Of a stretch of 64,000 bases of DNA, positions 40,359 through 49,336 are shown one piece after another. Under the pieces are notes generated by a model. It was not told where the DNA came from. It saw only the letters and a program-made list of their open reading frames with translations, and made no database searches. Source of the DNA: Silvibacterium acidisoli (GTDB lineage Bacteria; Acidobacteriota; Terriglobia; Terriglobales; Acidobacteriaceae); contig CP085323.1 of NCBI GenBank assembly GCA_022870745.1, positions 1,798,001-1,862,000 of the forward strand, in the 5' to 3' direction. The translations under genes were made by a program, and so were the position numbers. Position 1 is the stretch's first letter. Every line of letters begins with the position of its first letter.

Positions 40359-41483
40359 CTAGCGTTGGTGCGCGTCGATCAACTGGATCAGCTTGTTTGA
40401 GATGACCTGCTCGTCGGCGAGCGATGGATGCCCGTTGCAGGCGGTGAAAGCCAATCCGTTTACGGGCAGAAAAGTGATGTCCTTATCTCCGCCGGCCTGT
40501 ACCTGCTGCACAACCTTCTGCGCTTCGGCTTCGATCTCTCCATCGGCCATGTCGGTCGCCCAGACGATGATGTACGCCTTCGGATTGCCTGCCCTTAACT
40601 TCTGCAGAAACCGCTGGTAGGTGGCTTCGAAGTCGGCGTGGAGCTCTTCGCGGGTCTTCCAGGGTTCGCCGGGATTGAGTTTGGTCGAGAAGTCATTCGT
40701 GCCGAGAGCGATGACCAGTACGCTCGGCTTCCACGACGGATCGGAGTAGGCCTGCTTCTTGTCGAAGAGCACGTAGGGATAGGCCTGCGGCAGATGATCG
40801 GCGGCGAAGTTGTTGTAGTTGCGCACGACGCCCCGGCCGGAGATGGCGTTCACCTGGTAATCCGCATCGTAGTGCCGCGCCGTGAGCGGGCCGAAGGCCT
40901 TCGTGTCGTCCGTCCTCGACCACACTTCATCCTTGGTGCAGGTATGCGTCGAGGACAGGTTGCCGTAACCCACAGTATGCGAGTCTCCGATGAACTCCAT
41001 CTGAAGATGGCGGGGCGCAGGCTCAAGGCTCTGCTCGCCGTCGGGAATGGCGAAGCCTCCAAAGGTGTTGGGAGCGTCCACGCTCTCGGTTGCAATGAAG
41101 ATATCTATCTCATGGCGCTGGCCGCTGAGGTTCTGCACCTCGTAGACGCCGGGGTCAGGCTTTACGAGAGATGTCTCGTCTCCGTCGACGGCGACATGCA
41201 GGATCTCTTCATTCTTGCCGACACGGAAGAAGACCCGCGAGCCACGGAAGGCAGCACGGTAGTAGATTCCTGGCCACTGCGACACGTAATCGCTGGGGCT
41301 GAAGCTCGTTGCATCCGCTGCCGGCTCGGTCTGCACCCTGCCTCCGATGGAGATGCTGAGAGCATGGAGACGTGGCACTTCGGAAGCTTTCTGGACGGTC
41401 AAGGAAGCCGGATGTGGCGCGGCATACGCGGTTGCGGCGCAGGCAATTCCGAGGAAAAGTCCGGGAATGAATTTTCTCTGCAT
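40359..41483 (-). CDS. CE2-like SGNH/GDSL esterase
   Basis: About 374 residues from ATG 41483, with a signal peptide ending near TAYAAP. A jelly-roll N-terminal domain (about 40-160) precedes an SGNH hydrolase domain with block I FIGDSHTVGYG, block II Gly in ISGRG, block III GTND, and the block V His in NGHPSLADEQ. The two-domain form matches carbohydrate esterase family 2, which removes acetyl groups from plant polysaccharides or related sugars. The protein should act outside the cytoplasm. There is no carbohydrate operon around it. An ATG 24 bases upstream would add 8 non-signal-like residues and is less likely. Confidence 0.88.
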   Translation of the reverse strand: MQRKFIPGLFLGIACAATAYAAPHPASLTVQKASEVPRLHALSISIGGRVQTEPAADATSFSPSDYVSQWPGIYYRAAFRGSRVFFRVGKNEEILHVAVDGDETSLVKPDPGVYEVQNLSGQRHEIDIFIATESVDAPNTFGGFAIPDGEQSLEPAPRHLQMEFIGDSHTVGYGNLSSTHTCTKDEVWSRTDDTKAFGPLTARHYDADYQVNAISGRGVVRNYNNFAADHLPQAYPYVLFDKKQAYSDPSWKPSVLVIALGTNDFSTKLNPGEPWKTREELHADFEATYQRFLQKLRAGNPKAYIIVWATDMADGEIEAEAQKVVQQVQAGGDKDITFLPVNGLAFTACNGHPSLADEQVISNKLIQLIDAHQR

Positions 41484-41504
41484 GCTGCCCAAGATAGCTG
41501 AACG

Positions 41505-41542
41505 CAAAGAAAAAGGCGCGGTCCATAAGGACCACGCCTTTG
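41505..41542 (-). terminator. rho-independent terminator of the helicase gene
   Basis: On the minus strand a 13-step stem (AAAGGCG-T-GGTCC with GGACC-G-CGCC and flanking T) closes on a TTAT loop and runs into TTTTTCTTT. It starts 15 bases beyond the helicase stop codon, between that gene and the start of the esterase gene on the same strand. Confidence 0.85.
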
Positions 41543-41557
41543 CTGAAAAGAGCTGCG

Positions 41558-42733
41558 TTATGCCTGGGCGGCTACCGCTCCAACCGGCTCGTTCGCCCGC
41601 ACGCGGAAGCGCTTGGTGTTGATCGAGAGGGTCTTCTCCATGCGGCGCAGGATCTTGGCTTCATCCGGTGCAGCAAAGGTGGAGGCGATGCCCCGCTTCT
41701 GCGCGCGGCCGGTACGGCCAATGCGGTGAACGAAATCTTCCGCCTCGCGGGGCATGTCGTAGTTCACAACATGCGCCACGTCGGCCACGTCGATGCCGCG
41801 AGCGGCAACGTCGGTAGCTACGAGCACGCGATGGTGACCCTGGGCAAAGCTGCGCAGGGCAGCGTTACGCTGCGACTGCGAGCGGTCGCCGTGGATCTGC
41901 GTGGCGGTGTGACCGTTGCGCGAAAGGCGGCGGGCAACGCGATCCGCGCCATGCTTGGTGCGAACGAAGACCAGGAAGCTGCCGTCGTGCGAGGTCAGCA
42001 GGTGCTCGAGCAGCTCCTGCTTTTTGTCGACGGTGACTTCGAATGTCTGCAGCTCAACGTTTTCAGAGGGCTTGAGCACCGAGCCGATTTCGACACGGGC
42101 GGGGTTCTTGACGTACTCGTTTACGACCTTCTGGATGGCCGGGCTGAGCGTGGCCGAGTAGCAGAGCGTCTGGCGCTCGGCTGGCAGGGCTGCAGCAATG
42201 CGGCGAATAGCCGGCTGGAAGCCCATGTCGAGCATGCGGTCCACTTCGTCGAGCACCAGCATACGGATGCCGTCGAGCTTGACCAGCTTGCGCTGGAGGT
42301 AGTCTTCGAGGCGGCCGGGAGTGGCAACAATGAGGCGCGCGCCGCGGCGCAGGGCCTGCAGCTGCGGCTCTTCAGACATGCCGCCGACAACCAGGGCTAC
42401 TCCGCCGTGATTCTGCGTGAGCTTCTTGTAGCCTTCCTGCACCTGGATCGCGAGTTCGCGCGTAGGCAGCAGGACGAGCCCGCAGGCTCCCTTGCCCTGT
42501 ACGCCGCGCATGCGCTCGATGAGCGGCACGAGGAAGCTGAGGGTCTTGCCGGTTCCGGTCTGCGCGGTGGCAAGAACGTCCTTGCCTTCGAGGGCGGGCG
42601 GAATGGCTCCGGCCTGAACCGGGGTGGGGGTAATGAACTTGGCCGCCGCGAGCTGCTTCTGGAGTTCGGGCGAAATATTGAAATCGGTAAAGTGTGTCAA
42701 TCTGTCCTTGCACACGGCGGGCCTGCGCTCCAT
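41558..42733 (-). CDS. rhlE: DEAD-box-family RNA helicase, RhlE-like
   Basis: The 391-residue protein is a two-domain SF2 helicase. Visible motifs: Q motif region FTDFNISPELQKQL, motif I AQTGTGKT, Ib TPGR, motif II as DEVD (the usual A is V) in LVLDEVDRMLDMGF, III SAT, and VI HRIGRTGRA. The C-terminal tail after domain 2 is short. It should unwind short RNA duplexes in ribosome assembly or RNA decay. The ATG at 42733 gives an odd 11-residue leader; a TTG at 42700, directly before THFTDF, is a credible alternative. The 288 bases upstream are gene-free and may be a long leader. Confidence 0.92.
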   Translation of the reverse strand: MERRPAVCKDRLTHFTDFNISPELQKQLAAAKFITPTPVQAGAIPPALEGKDVLATAQTGTGKTLSFLVPLIERMRGVQGKGACGLVLLPTRELAIQVQEGYKKLTQNHGGVALVVGGMSEEPQLQALRRGARLIVATPGRLEDYLQRKLVKLDGIRMLVLDEVDRMLDMGFQPAIRRIAAALPAERQTLCYSATLSPAIQKVVNEYVKNPARVEIGSVLKPSENVELQTFEVTVDKKQELLEHLLTSHDGSFLVFVRTKHGADRVARRLSRNGHTATQIHGDRSQSQRNAALRSFAQGHHRVLVATDVAARGIDVADVAHVVNYDMPREAEDFVHRIGRTGRAQKRGIASTFAAPDEAKILRRMEKTLSINTKRFRVRANEPVGAVAAQA

Positions 42734-43021
42734 CCTGGTCGCGCGGCGGTTGCCGGTATCGCTGGGTTCTTTCGCAGGCAGGCATTACCGCGCAGCGGAA
42801 GAAAGATGTCATGTCTGTTGCGTAGGGAAGGTGCCGGGATCAACAAGGCTCTGCCGCACGCTGCGTCTTCGGCCGGGAAACGCACGAAGCGCCGGCCTGG
42901 CTCCGAAACAACACAGGAGCCATCACGCTGAGGGGCTTGGGGTAGATCAGGCGATCTTGCTGGATGAGGGCGAAGAGCGGCTCACAACCAAACAACTGAG
43001 CGTAAACCAAGTATAGCAGAG
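42734..43021. other. gap between helicase and monooxygenase genes
   Basis: These 288 bases hold no convincing gene. They would include the leader of the helicase mRNA (minus strand) and the 3' flank of the monooxygenase gene. Long leaders are known for cold-induced helicases, but I see no cold-box I can name. Confidence 0.3.
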
Positions 43022-44548
43022 TTAAGCGATAACGATACCCACCCTGCGCGCGTAGCCGGCCCAGGCTTCCGGCTGGTCAAGCGGCCCGCGAAAGCCGATG
43101 TAACCGTCCGGGCGGATCAGCAACACTTTCGGGTCCTGCCCTATCGCCTTAACGCCGGCGGCATCGAGCTGCGCGGCATCGATCGCAAAGATGTCCGCCG
43201 CAGGAAGCTGCTGCCGGAACTCCTCCACATCTTTCTTTGAGGCGCCGCAAAGCACAGCCAGGTGGTGCGGGCTCGTCCAGGCCTCGAGCAGCGAGCGCGC
43301 TCTGCCGAGCGGCAGGTCGGGCATGCGATCGCCTGCGCGGAGATCGCCATCCCCACCTCGATCGGTAACCGCAGGGGAATGGCGATACTCAATCGCGGTT
43401 TCGGAGATGAAGCCCGTCGCGGCTTTCTGCACAGGACTCAACTGCGTCACCAATGGCAGAATGGCGTTGCGCAGACCCTCAAGCAGCGAGTTTTCAGTGG
43501 TGGCCATCTTCAGGGCCCGGCTGGTGAAGCTGAGCAGCCGCTTCCCTACCGCGCCGCGCTCCTGCTGGTAGCTGTCGAGCAGGCTGTCTGGAGCGCCCCT
43601 GGCAACGGCAGCGATCTTCCAACCGAGATTTGCGGCGTCCTGCATGCCGGTGTTCATGCCCTGTCCGCCGACAGGCGAATGGATATGCGACGCATCCCCG
43701 GCGAGAAAGATGTTTCCGCTGCGATAATGAGCGGCCTGGCGATCGTTCACGCGGAATGGTGTGATCCAGTCCGCGGACAATACACGGACCTTTACTCCGG
43801 ACTGGTCAATGGCTTTCTGGAAGTCCTCCAGTGTAATGGGCGCATTCTCATCCCGTTTCTGATCTTCGTGCAGGGCGACGATCAAGCGGGTGTATTTGTC
43901 AGTGAGCCTTCCCATGAAAACGACGTTGCCATGATGGAGGTGGACCGCAAGCTCTTCAGACGGAGCATCGTGGCCTTCGATCTCGAGATCGCCGAGAAAG
44001 AAGAAAAGGTCCACTCCTTCGCCCTCGAAAGCGATGTCGCACATGCTGCGCACAGCGCTGTGCGCGCCATCGCAACCAATCAACCAGCGTGTTCTGAGCT
44101 CTTCGGTAGAACCATCGGAATGCCGCAGCGTCGCGAAAACTTCGCCCGCACCCTGCGACAGGACCGTGAGCTCCGTCTGCCGCTCGGTGACAACGTCGAG
44201 TGACTCCATATGTTCGTTCAGCAGGCGCTCGGTCTCGGTCTGCGGCAGGAAGAGCACAAATGGATAGCGTCCGGGAATATTGCTGACCTGTACATGCGCG
44301 ATCTGGCGCCCGTTGCTGTAGAGCCGTCCGCCTTGCAGGCGCCGGCCGGCGGCTACTGCTTTTTCCGCCAGCCCGTAACGCTGCAGTAGCTCGAGGGTGC
44401 GTGCCTGCACCACCAGCGCCTGCGAGTGCTGCGCCATATGATCAGCCCGATCGATGATGCGAACGCTTAACCCGGCGCGGCGCAACTCGATGGCTGCGGT
44501 CATGCCGGTGGGTCCGGCGCCTACAATCAGGACATCGGGGTTTGTCAT
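43022..44548 (-). CDS. FAD-dependent aromatic-ring monooxygenase
   Basis: The 508-residue flavoprotein belongs to the PheA/TfdB/MhpA group. The FAD Rossmann motif is VGAGPTGMTAAIELRRAG near the start, the DG motif is in LIGCDGAHSAVR, and the second FAD motif is IFLAGDASHIHSPVGGQGMN. A C-terminal thioredoxin-like domain completes the family architecture. These enzymes hydroxylate phenols or related aromatics using NAD(P)H and O2; some inactivate antibiotics. The MDR reductase gene lies 26 bp upstream on the same strand and the HxlR regulator is divergent, suggesting an aromatic or quinone stress response. Confidence 0.9.
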   Translation of the reverse strand: MTNPDVLIVGAGPTGMTAAIELRRAGLSVRIIDRADHMAQHSQALVVQARTLELLQRYGLAEKAVAAGRRLQGGRLYSNGRQIAHVQVSNIPGRYPFVLFLPQTETERLLNEHMESLDVVTERQTELTVLSQGAGEVFATLRHSDGSTEELRTRWLIGCDGAHSAVRSMCDIAFEGEGVDLFFFLGDLEIEGHDAPSEELAVHLHHGNVVFMGRLTDKYTRLIVALHEDQKRDENAPITLEDFQKAIDQSGVKVRVLSADWITPFRVNDRQAAHYRSGNIFLAGDASHIHSPVGGQGMNTGMQDAANLGWKIAAVARGAPDSLLDSYQQERGAVGKRLLSFTSRALKMATTENSLLEGLRNAILPLVTQLSPVQKAATGFISETAIEYRHSPAVTDRGGDGDLRAGDRMPDLPLGRARSLLEAWTSPHHLAVLCGASKKDVEEFRQQLPAADIFAIDAAQLDAAGVKAIGQDPKVLLIRPDGYIGFRGPLDQPEAWAGYARRVGIVIA

Positions 44549-44574
44549 ACGGAGTTCACGCTCCGCACAGCAGT

Positions 44575-45591
44575 TTATCCCCTCGAAGCGAGGCGCGGCA
44601 CAAGAACTGCTTTGGCGCCCGGAGTTTCCTCGTAGGCCATCGCTTCATCAATTTGTTCGAGCGAGAACTCCCTTCCCGAACGGGTGTGGAAAAGCGGATC
44701 GGCGATCACGCCTTCGAGATAGCCGAGCGCAGCTTCGAGCCGCTGCGGGTCGGCGACCGTAGGGCTGTTGAAGTTGCTGAAGCGCCGAAGCACCAGATCT
44801 CTCGACACGATTACGAACGTCGAAAGAGTGACAGGAGCGGCCGCACCCAGGAAGCCATAGAAGGAAATCACGGAGCCCATCGGCAGATGCGGAGCAATAC
44901 GGCTGGTAAGCTCTCCGCCGACGCCATCGAAAACCGCCGTCGTGCCGAGGCTCGCGGCCAGTTGGCTGAATCGATCATCAAATCCTGCGTCTCCCGTAAC
45001 CAGCACATGCTCGATACCCTGCGCGCGTAGCTTTGCAGCGGCATCTGTGGAGCGCACGAGAAAGACTGCCGGCATGCCGCGCCTTTTTGCGAGAGCAGCG
45101 AGGGCGAGACCGGTGGCTGAATTGCCGGCGGTGACGACTATGCCTTTATGGCCTTCGCCACTGACCTGTTCCAGAAAAGCATGTGCTGTGATCACGTTGA
45201 CGAGCGAGCCTGCATAATCTTTTGCCGAAACGGATGCCGGGAGCACCACGCAGCTCATGCGCGGCACCTGGGCGAATTCGCTCCACAGGCCGATGGTGGA
45301 CTCACTGCGATTGAGCGAGCGGTAAATCGCCACGTCGCGGCCCACGAGTTCTGCCGGAACGCCTTCCCCGACGGCGCGAACGGTGCCGGCGGCAGATGCT
45401 CCCCAGACATTGTGGCCGAGGTTTTTCATCAGCCCACCGGCTACTCCGGGATTAGCGAGAAACGCTTTATCTCCGTGGTTGATTGCAGCAGCTTTGATCT
45501 CGACAACCAGGTGACCGGGCGGCGGATCGCTGGGAGTGGGAATATCGCGAACTTCGAGCTTCCGGTCGGCGTTGACACATACAGCTTTCAC
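44575..45591 (-). CDS. MDR-family NAD(P)H quinone oxidoreductase-like protein
   Basis: The 338-residue protein starts at GTG 45591, chosen because AAGGAGG sits five bases upstream. It has the GroES-like N-terminal domain of medium-chain dehydrogenases and a Rossmann domain. The usual GxGxxG region reads VVTAGNSATGLALAALAKRRG, as in the zinc-free quinone reductase and enoyl reductase branch. Zinc ligands of classical alcohol dehydrogenases are not seen. It probably reduces quinones or enones with NADPH. It is first in an operon with the monooxygenase and lies divergent from hxlR. Confidence 0.87.
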   Translation of the reverse strand: MKAVCVNADRKLEVRDIPTPSDPPPGHLVVEIKAAAINHGDKAFLANPGVAGGLMKNLGHNVWGASAAGTVRAVGEGVPAELVGRDVAIYRSLNRSESTIGLWSEFAQVPRMSCVVLPASVSAKDYAGSLVNVITAHAFLEQVSGEGHKGIVVTAGNSATGLALAALAKRRGMPAVFLVRSTDAAAKLRAQGIEHVLVTGDAGFDDRFSQLAASLGTTAVFDGVGGELTSRIAPHLPMGSVISFYGFLGAAAPVTLSTFVIVSRDLVLRRFSNFNSPTVADPQRLEAALGYLEGVIADPLFHTRSGREFSLEQIDEAMAYEETPGAKAVLVPRLASRG

Positions 45592-45599
45592 AACTTCCT

Positions 45600-45639
45600 C
45601 CTTGGCGCTTTCGCGGCATGTGCTGTCTCAGCGCCAAGG
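45600..45639. promoter_or_regulatory. 10-bp perfect inverted repeat between hxlR and the reductase gene
   Basis: CCTTGGCGCT (45600-45609) and AGCGCCAAGG (45630-45639) are exact inverted repeats with a 20-base spacer. They lie in the 108-base divergent promoter region. On the reductase mRNA one arm runs directly into the ribosome site (AGCGCCAAGGAGG), so a hairpin would hide it. It could also be the operator bound by the HxlR protein. Confidence 0.55.
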
Positions 45640-45699
45640 TCAGGAAACACCCTGGTCCGACGTTCTACAAGTACGGAAATTTTTGTTAGTGTCAGCGTT

Positions 45700-46029
45700 A
45701 TGAAGTTCAGCACGGGATGCCCTGTCGCCTTCACCTCGCGCGTTCTCGGCGGAAAATGGAAAGCGCGCATCGTATGGGCGCTCATCCGGAATGAGCCTTT
45801 ACGCTTTGCGGAGGTTCGCAGGGCATGCCCGCCGATCAGCGACCGCATCCTGACCAAGGAGCTGCGCGAGCTTGAGGACTGTGGGCTGATCTGGAGACAG
45901 GAATATCCCGTGGTGCCCCCAAAGACCGAGTATCGGCTCACCGAACTCGGCCAGACACTTCGCCCCGTGATGGCGTCGATGGCCGACTGGGGACTCGAGC
46001 ATCGAGACAAGATCGTTCCGGCTCCCTAG
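45700..46029 (+). CDS. HxlR-family transcriptional regulator
   Basis: The 109-residue winged-helix protein starts at ATG 45700; the longer upstream frame runs antisense through the reductase gene and is not used. The hallmark CPVAFTSRVLGGKWKARIVWAL-type N-terminus has a Cys at residue 7, equivalent to the redox-sensing Cys of YodB-like regulators. The HTH is in LRFAEVRRACPPISDRIL, and the wing carries EYRLTELG. HxlR proteins often sense quinones, aldehydes or hypochlorite and control neighbouring oxidoreductases. Divergence from the reductase-monooxygenase operon supports that. Confidence 0.92.
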   Translation: MKFSTGCPVAFTSRVLGGKWKARIVWALIRNEPLRFAEVRRACPPISDRILTKELRELEDCGLIWRQEYPVVPPKTEYRLTELGQTLRPVMASMADWGLEHRDKIVPAP

Positions 46030-46045
46030 CAGCTGCGCGGTGCGG

Positions 46046-46588
46046 CTAGGCTCCAGCCTGCAGCTTATCCCTTACCAGCGCGTTCCATTGTTCGAAGGCA
46101 ATGGAGACAGGCGGCGACACTGCTCCCGGTTGAATCATGTCCACAATTTGCTGGGGCGGAATGTTGCCCTCCTTGCCGCGAAAAAGCACTTTTACCCAGG
46201 CGATAGCGGACAGTCCCTCGGAAGAGCGAAAGATGTGCTCCTGGTAGAACCACTTGTCGTCCCAGCAGACGGTGCGGGTGGCCAGATCGAAGGGTTTAAG
46301 AAATCCCAGCGAGCGCCGGTAGGTAATTGAAATGGACCCGGCAAGCGGCTTCCAGCCGCGTCTTACCGTGATGTCCAGTATGCCGGTCGCGGCCCAGGAA
46401 TGTACCCGGCCGTAATCCATGAAACTGAGATAGCGCGAGTTATTCAGGTGAACATTGAAGTCGATATCCTGCAGCCAGACGCGCAACCGCACCGTATCCT
46501 CTTCGAAAAGGCCGATACGCGACAGAGGACGGATTCGCTGGCGCAACACCAGGGCAGGAATGCGAAGAAAACTATTGAGCTGGGACAT
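46046..46588 (-). CDS. thioesterase (4HBT, hotdog fold) family protein
   Basis: The 180-residue protein has the hotdog-fold helix with D-x-N-x-H-x-N-N-x-x-Y seen in DIDFNVHLNNSRYLSFMDY, with a Gly-Arg following, as in acyl-CoA thioesterases of the 4-hydroxybenzoyl-CoA type. The N-terminal 35 residues are an amphipathic or hydrophobic leader. It likely hydrolyses an acyl-CoA or acyl-ACP; the substrate is not known. It converges with hxlR, 16 bp apart, and is divergent from the GH57 gene. Confidence 0.85.
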   Translation of the reverse strand: MSQLNSFLRIPALVLRQRIRPLSRIGLFEEDTVRLRVWLQDIDFNVHLNNSRYLSFMDYGRVHSWAATGILDITVRRGWKPLAGSISITYRRSLGFLKPFDLATRTVCWDDKWFYQEHIFRSSEGLSAIAWVKVLFRGKEGNIPPQQIVDMIQPGAVSPPVSIAFEQWNALVRDKLQAGA

Positions 46589-46706
46589 GATCTTCCTGGC
46601 TTGAGTTTAACCGTCACCCGCGCGCAACCCCGGTCATGCATCGTGGATAGCGGTTGCGTCATCCAAGCAAGCTCACGCCGTAAAATCGACAGGAGAGTCC
46701 TCCATC

Positions 46707-49325
46707 ATGGCTTCGCCAGAACGCTACATCTGTATTCATGGCCACTTCTACCAGCCGCCACGCGAAAACCCGTGGCTGGAGACGGTCGAGACACAGGACT
46801 CCGCTGCCCCGTATCACGATTGGAATGACCGGATCACCGCCGAGTGCTATGCGCCGAATGGCGCTGCCCGCGTTGTCAATGGCGATAACCGGATCATCCG
46901 CATCCTGAACAACTACGGCCGCATGAGCTTTAACTTCGGCCCTACCCTGCTCTCGTGGCTTCAGGAGAACGCCCACCGCGTCTACCAGATGATTCTGGAC
47001 GCGGACGAGCACAGCTGCCTGCGCTTTGGCGGCCACGGCTCGGCGATGGCCCAGGTCTACAACCACATCATCATGCCGCTGGCTTCGACCCGGGATCGCA
47101 TCACGCAGATTCGATGGGGAAAGCACGATTTTGAGCATCGCTTCGGCCGCAAGCCAGAGGGCATGTGGCTGGCGGAAACTGCCTGCGACACCGAAACACT
47201 GCAGCTGCTGGCAGAAGACGGCATCAAGTTTGTGGTGCTGGCGCCACACCAGTGCGCCCGGATCCGGCCGATTCCTCCCGCTCCAAAAGGGAAGAAAAAA
47301 GATGAGCCCGTTCCGGAAGGCCCGTGGATTGAAACCGCCAATGGGAGTGTGGATACGACGCGGCCTTACCGCGTAAATCTCGGCAATGGCCGGTCGATCG
47401 CGATTTTCTTTTATGACGGAGCGCGTTCGCGCGCCGTCGCCTTCGAGGGAATTCTCAACGATGGCGAAACCTTCGCCCGCCGCCTGATGGGTGGATTCTC
47501 CGACAACAGCGATCACCCTCAGATTGTGCACATCGCCACCGACGGCGAAAGCTACGGCCACCACCACCGCTATGGTGAGATGGCGCTGGCCTGGGCGATG
47601 AAATGGATCGAGACGGATGGCCGCGCCAAGCTGACGAATTACGGCGAATTTCTGGCCAAGTTTCCCCCTGCCTGGGAAGCCCAGATTGTCGAAAATACCT
47701 CGTGGAGCTGCGTGCACGGAGTCGAGCGCTGGCGCTCGAACTGCGGCTGCAACAGCGGCCGCCCCGGCTGGAACCAGGAATGGCGCCGGCCGTTGCGCGA
47801 AGGGCTCGACCAGCTGCGTGACAGCGCAGAACCGCTGGCGGCAAAGCTGGGAGCAACACTCTTCAAAGATGTAGACGCTGCTCGCAACGCATACATCTCG
47901 GTCATCCTGAATCGCAATAAGGAAAACATCGACTCCTTCTTCGCGCTGCACGCCACGCACGAGCTTTCAGAGGAAGAACGCCGGACAGCCCTGAAGCTGA
48001 TGGAGCTCGAACGTCATGAGTTGCTCATGTACACCAGCTGCGGCTGGTTCTTCGACGAGATCACCGGTATCGAGACAGTGCAGATCATCGCCTATGCCAG
48101 CCGCATGCTGCAGCTGGCCGCGGAACTCTTCGGAGACGAAGGCGCTGCGCTCGAGAAACCGTTCCTCGACAAGCTGGCCACCGCCAAGAGCAACCTGCCC
48201 GATCAGAAAGACGGCGCGACAGCCTACGAACGCTACGTCCGCAACATGGAGCTCGACCTGGAGCATGTGGGCGCTCACTACGCCATCAGCTCGGTCTTCA
48301 AAAACTACCCTGAACAGACAGACCTCTTCTGCTACAGCATCCGCCAGCAGGCGCTCGAGATCGAAACATCGGGCCGGGGACGCCTTGAGATCGGCAGGGC
48401 GAGCATCTGTTCGAAGATCACCGAGGAGCAGGAGACGATCGTCTTCGCCGTCCTGCACTTCGGCGATCAGAACATTACCGCCGCAGTGAAGCCGTACCGC
48501 GAAGAAGAAGCCGAGGAGTTTGCCCGCTTTACACGCGAGGCGCGCGCGGCTGTCGTTCGCGCCGAGCTTCCCGAAGTCATTCGCGGTTTCGATCGCGTCT
48601 TCCCGATGAAGACCTACTCGATACGCTCGCTCTTTAAGGACGAGCAGCAACGCATCGTGGAAATGATCCTGAAGCCGCGCCTGGAGCGTGTAGAGGCAAG
48701 CCTGGCTTCGATCTACGACAATCAGGCCTCGCTGCTGCATTTCCTCAGCCAGAGTGGCCTGCAGCGTCCGCCCGCGCTCACGCTGGCGGCAACCTTCGCC
48801 ATCAACGCCGGGCTGAAGCGCTCCATCGAAAGCTCGCCGATCGACAGCATCCAGATGCGGACCTATCTTGGCCTGGCTGCCTCCGACAATGTCGTACTCG
48901 ACCGGCAGGACATTGGCTATATGGCCGATCAGCGCATGAAGCAGGCCATGATCGCGATGCAGGAAGAAATCGATGCTGACAGCGGCAACACTTCAGCCCT
49001 CGACGACGCCCTGCTGGTAGCCAGAACCGTGACCGAACTGCCCTTCGAGCTGAACCTGTGGCAGGCGCAGAACATCTGGTACGACATTTACCGCCGCCTC
49101 TTCCGCACCTGGAACCAGACTGCGCTGGACAGCGTGACCGGCCCAGGATTGCCACCCGCTCCCGCCGGCCCCGACGTCACCGGTATCGAAGAGGCCAGCA
49201 CCTATGCTTCACAACACGACCGCTTTGTGGAACTGGGCAAATTAATGGGGATCTCGGTGGATGACCTCGTCATCGAAGAAGAGACGCCGCTTCCCGAGGA
49301 TGCCGAAACCGCGATTGCGGAGTAA
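46707..49325 (+). CDS. GH57-type glycoside hydrolase with DUF3536
   Basis: The 872-residue protein opens with the GH57-like block ICIHGHFYQPPRENPWLE and continues with WLAETACDTETLQLLAEDG, which carries the family's Glu of the (beta/alpha)7 barrel. A large C-terminal DUF3536 region (about residues 300-850) is predominantly helical. GH57 enzymes act on alpha-glucans such as glycogen, as amylases, transferases or branching enzymes. The member type with DUF3536 is not biochemically defined as far as I know. No signal peptide, so it works in the cytoplasm. The MBL hydrolase begins 11 bp downstream and may share its transcript. Confidence 0.88.
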   Translation: MASPERYICIHGHFYQPPRENPWLETVETQDSAAPYHDWNDRITAECYAPNGAARVVNGDNRIIRILNNYGRMSFNFGPTLLSWLQENAHRVYQMILDADEHSCLRFGGHGSAMAQVYNHIIMPLASTRDRITQIRWGKHDFEHRFGRKPEGMWLAETACDTETLQLLAEDGIKFVVLAPHQCARIRPIPPAPKGKKKDEPVPEGPWIETANGSVDTTRPYRVNLGNGRSIAIFFYDGARSRAVAFEGILNDGETFARRLMGGFSDNSDHPQIVHIATDGESYGHHHRYGEMALAWAMKWIETDGRAKLTNYGEFLAKFPPAWEAQIVENTSWSCVHGVERWRSNCGCNSGRPGWNQEWRRPLREGLDQLRDSAEPLAAKLGATLFKDVDAARNAYISVILNRNKENIDSFFALHATHELSEEERRTALKLMELERHELLMYTSCGWFFDEITGIETVQIIAYASRMLQLAAELFGDEGAALEKPFLDKLATAKSNLPDQKDGATAYERYVRNMELDLEHVGAHYAISSVFKNYPEQTDLFCYSIRQQALEIETSGRGRLEIGRASICSKITEEQETIVFAVLHFGDQNITAAVKPYREEEAEEFARFTREARAAVVRAELPEVIRGFDRVFPMKTYSIRSLFKDEQQRIVEMILKPRLERVEASLASIYDNQASLLHFLSQSGLQRPPALTLAATFAINAGLKRSIESSPIDSIQMRTYLGLAASDNVVLDRQDIGYMADQRMKQAMIAMQEEIDADSGNTSALDDALLVARTVTELPFELNLWQAQNIWYDIYRRLFRTWNQTALDSVTGPGLPPAPAGPDVTGIEEASTYASQHDRFVELGKLMGISVDDLVIEEETPLPEDAETAIAE

Positions 49326-49336
49326 TACTTGCAAGC

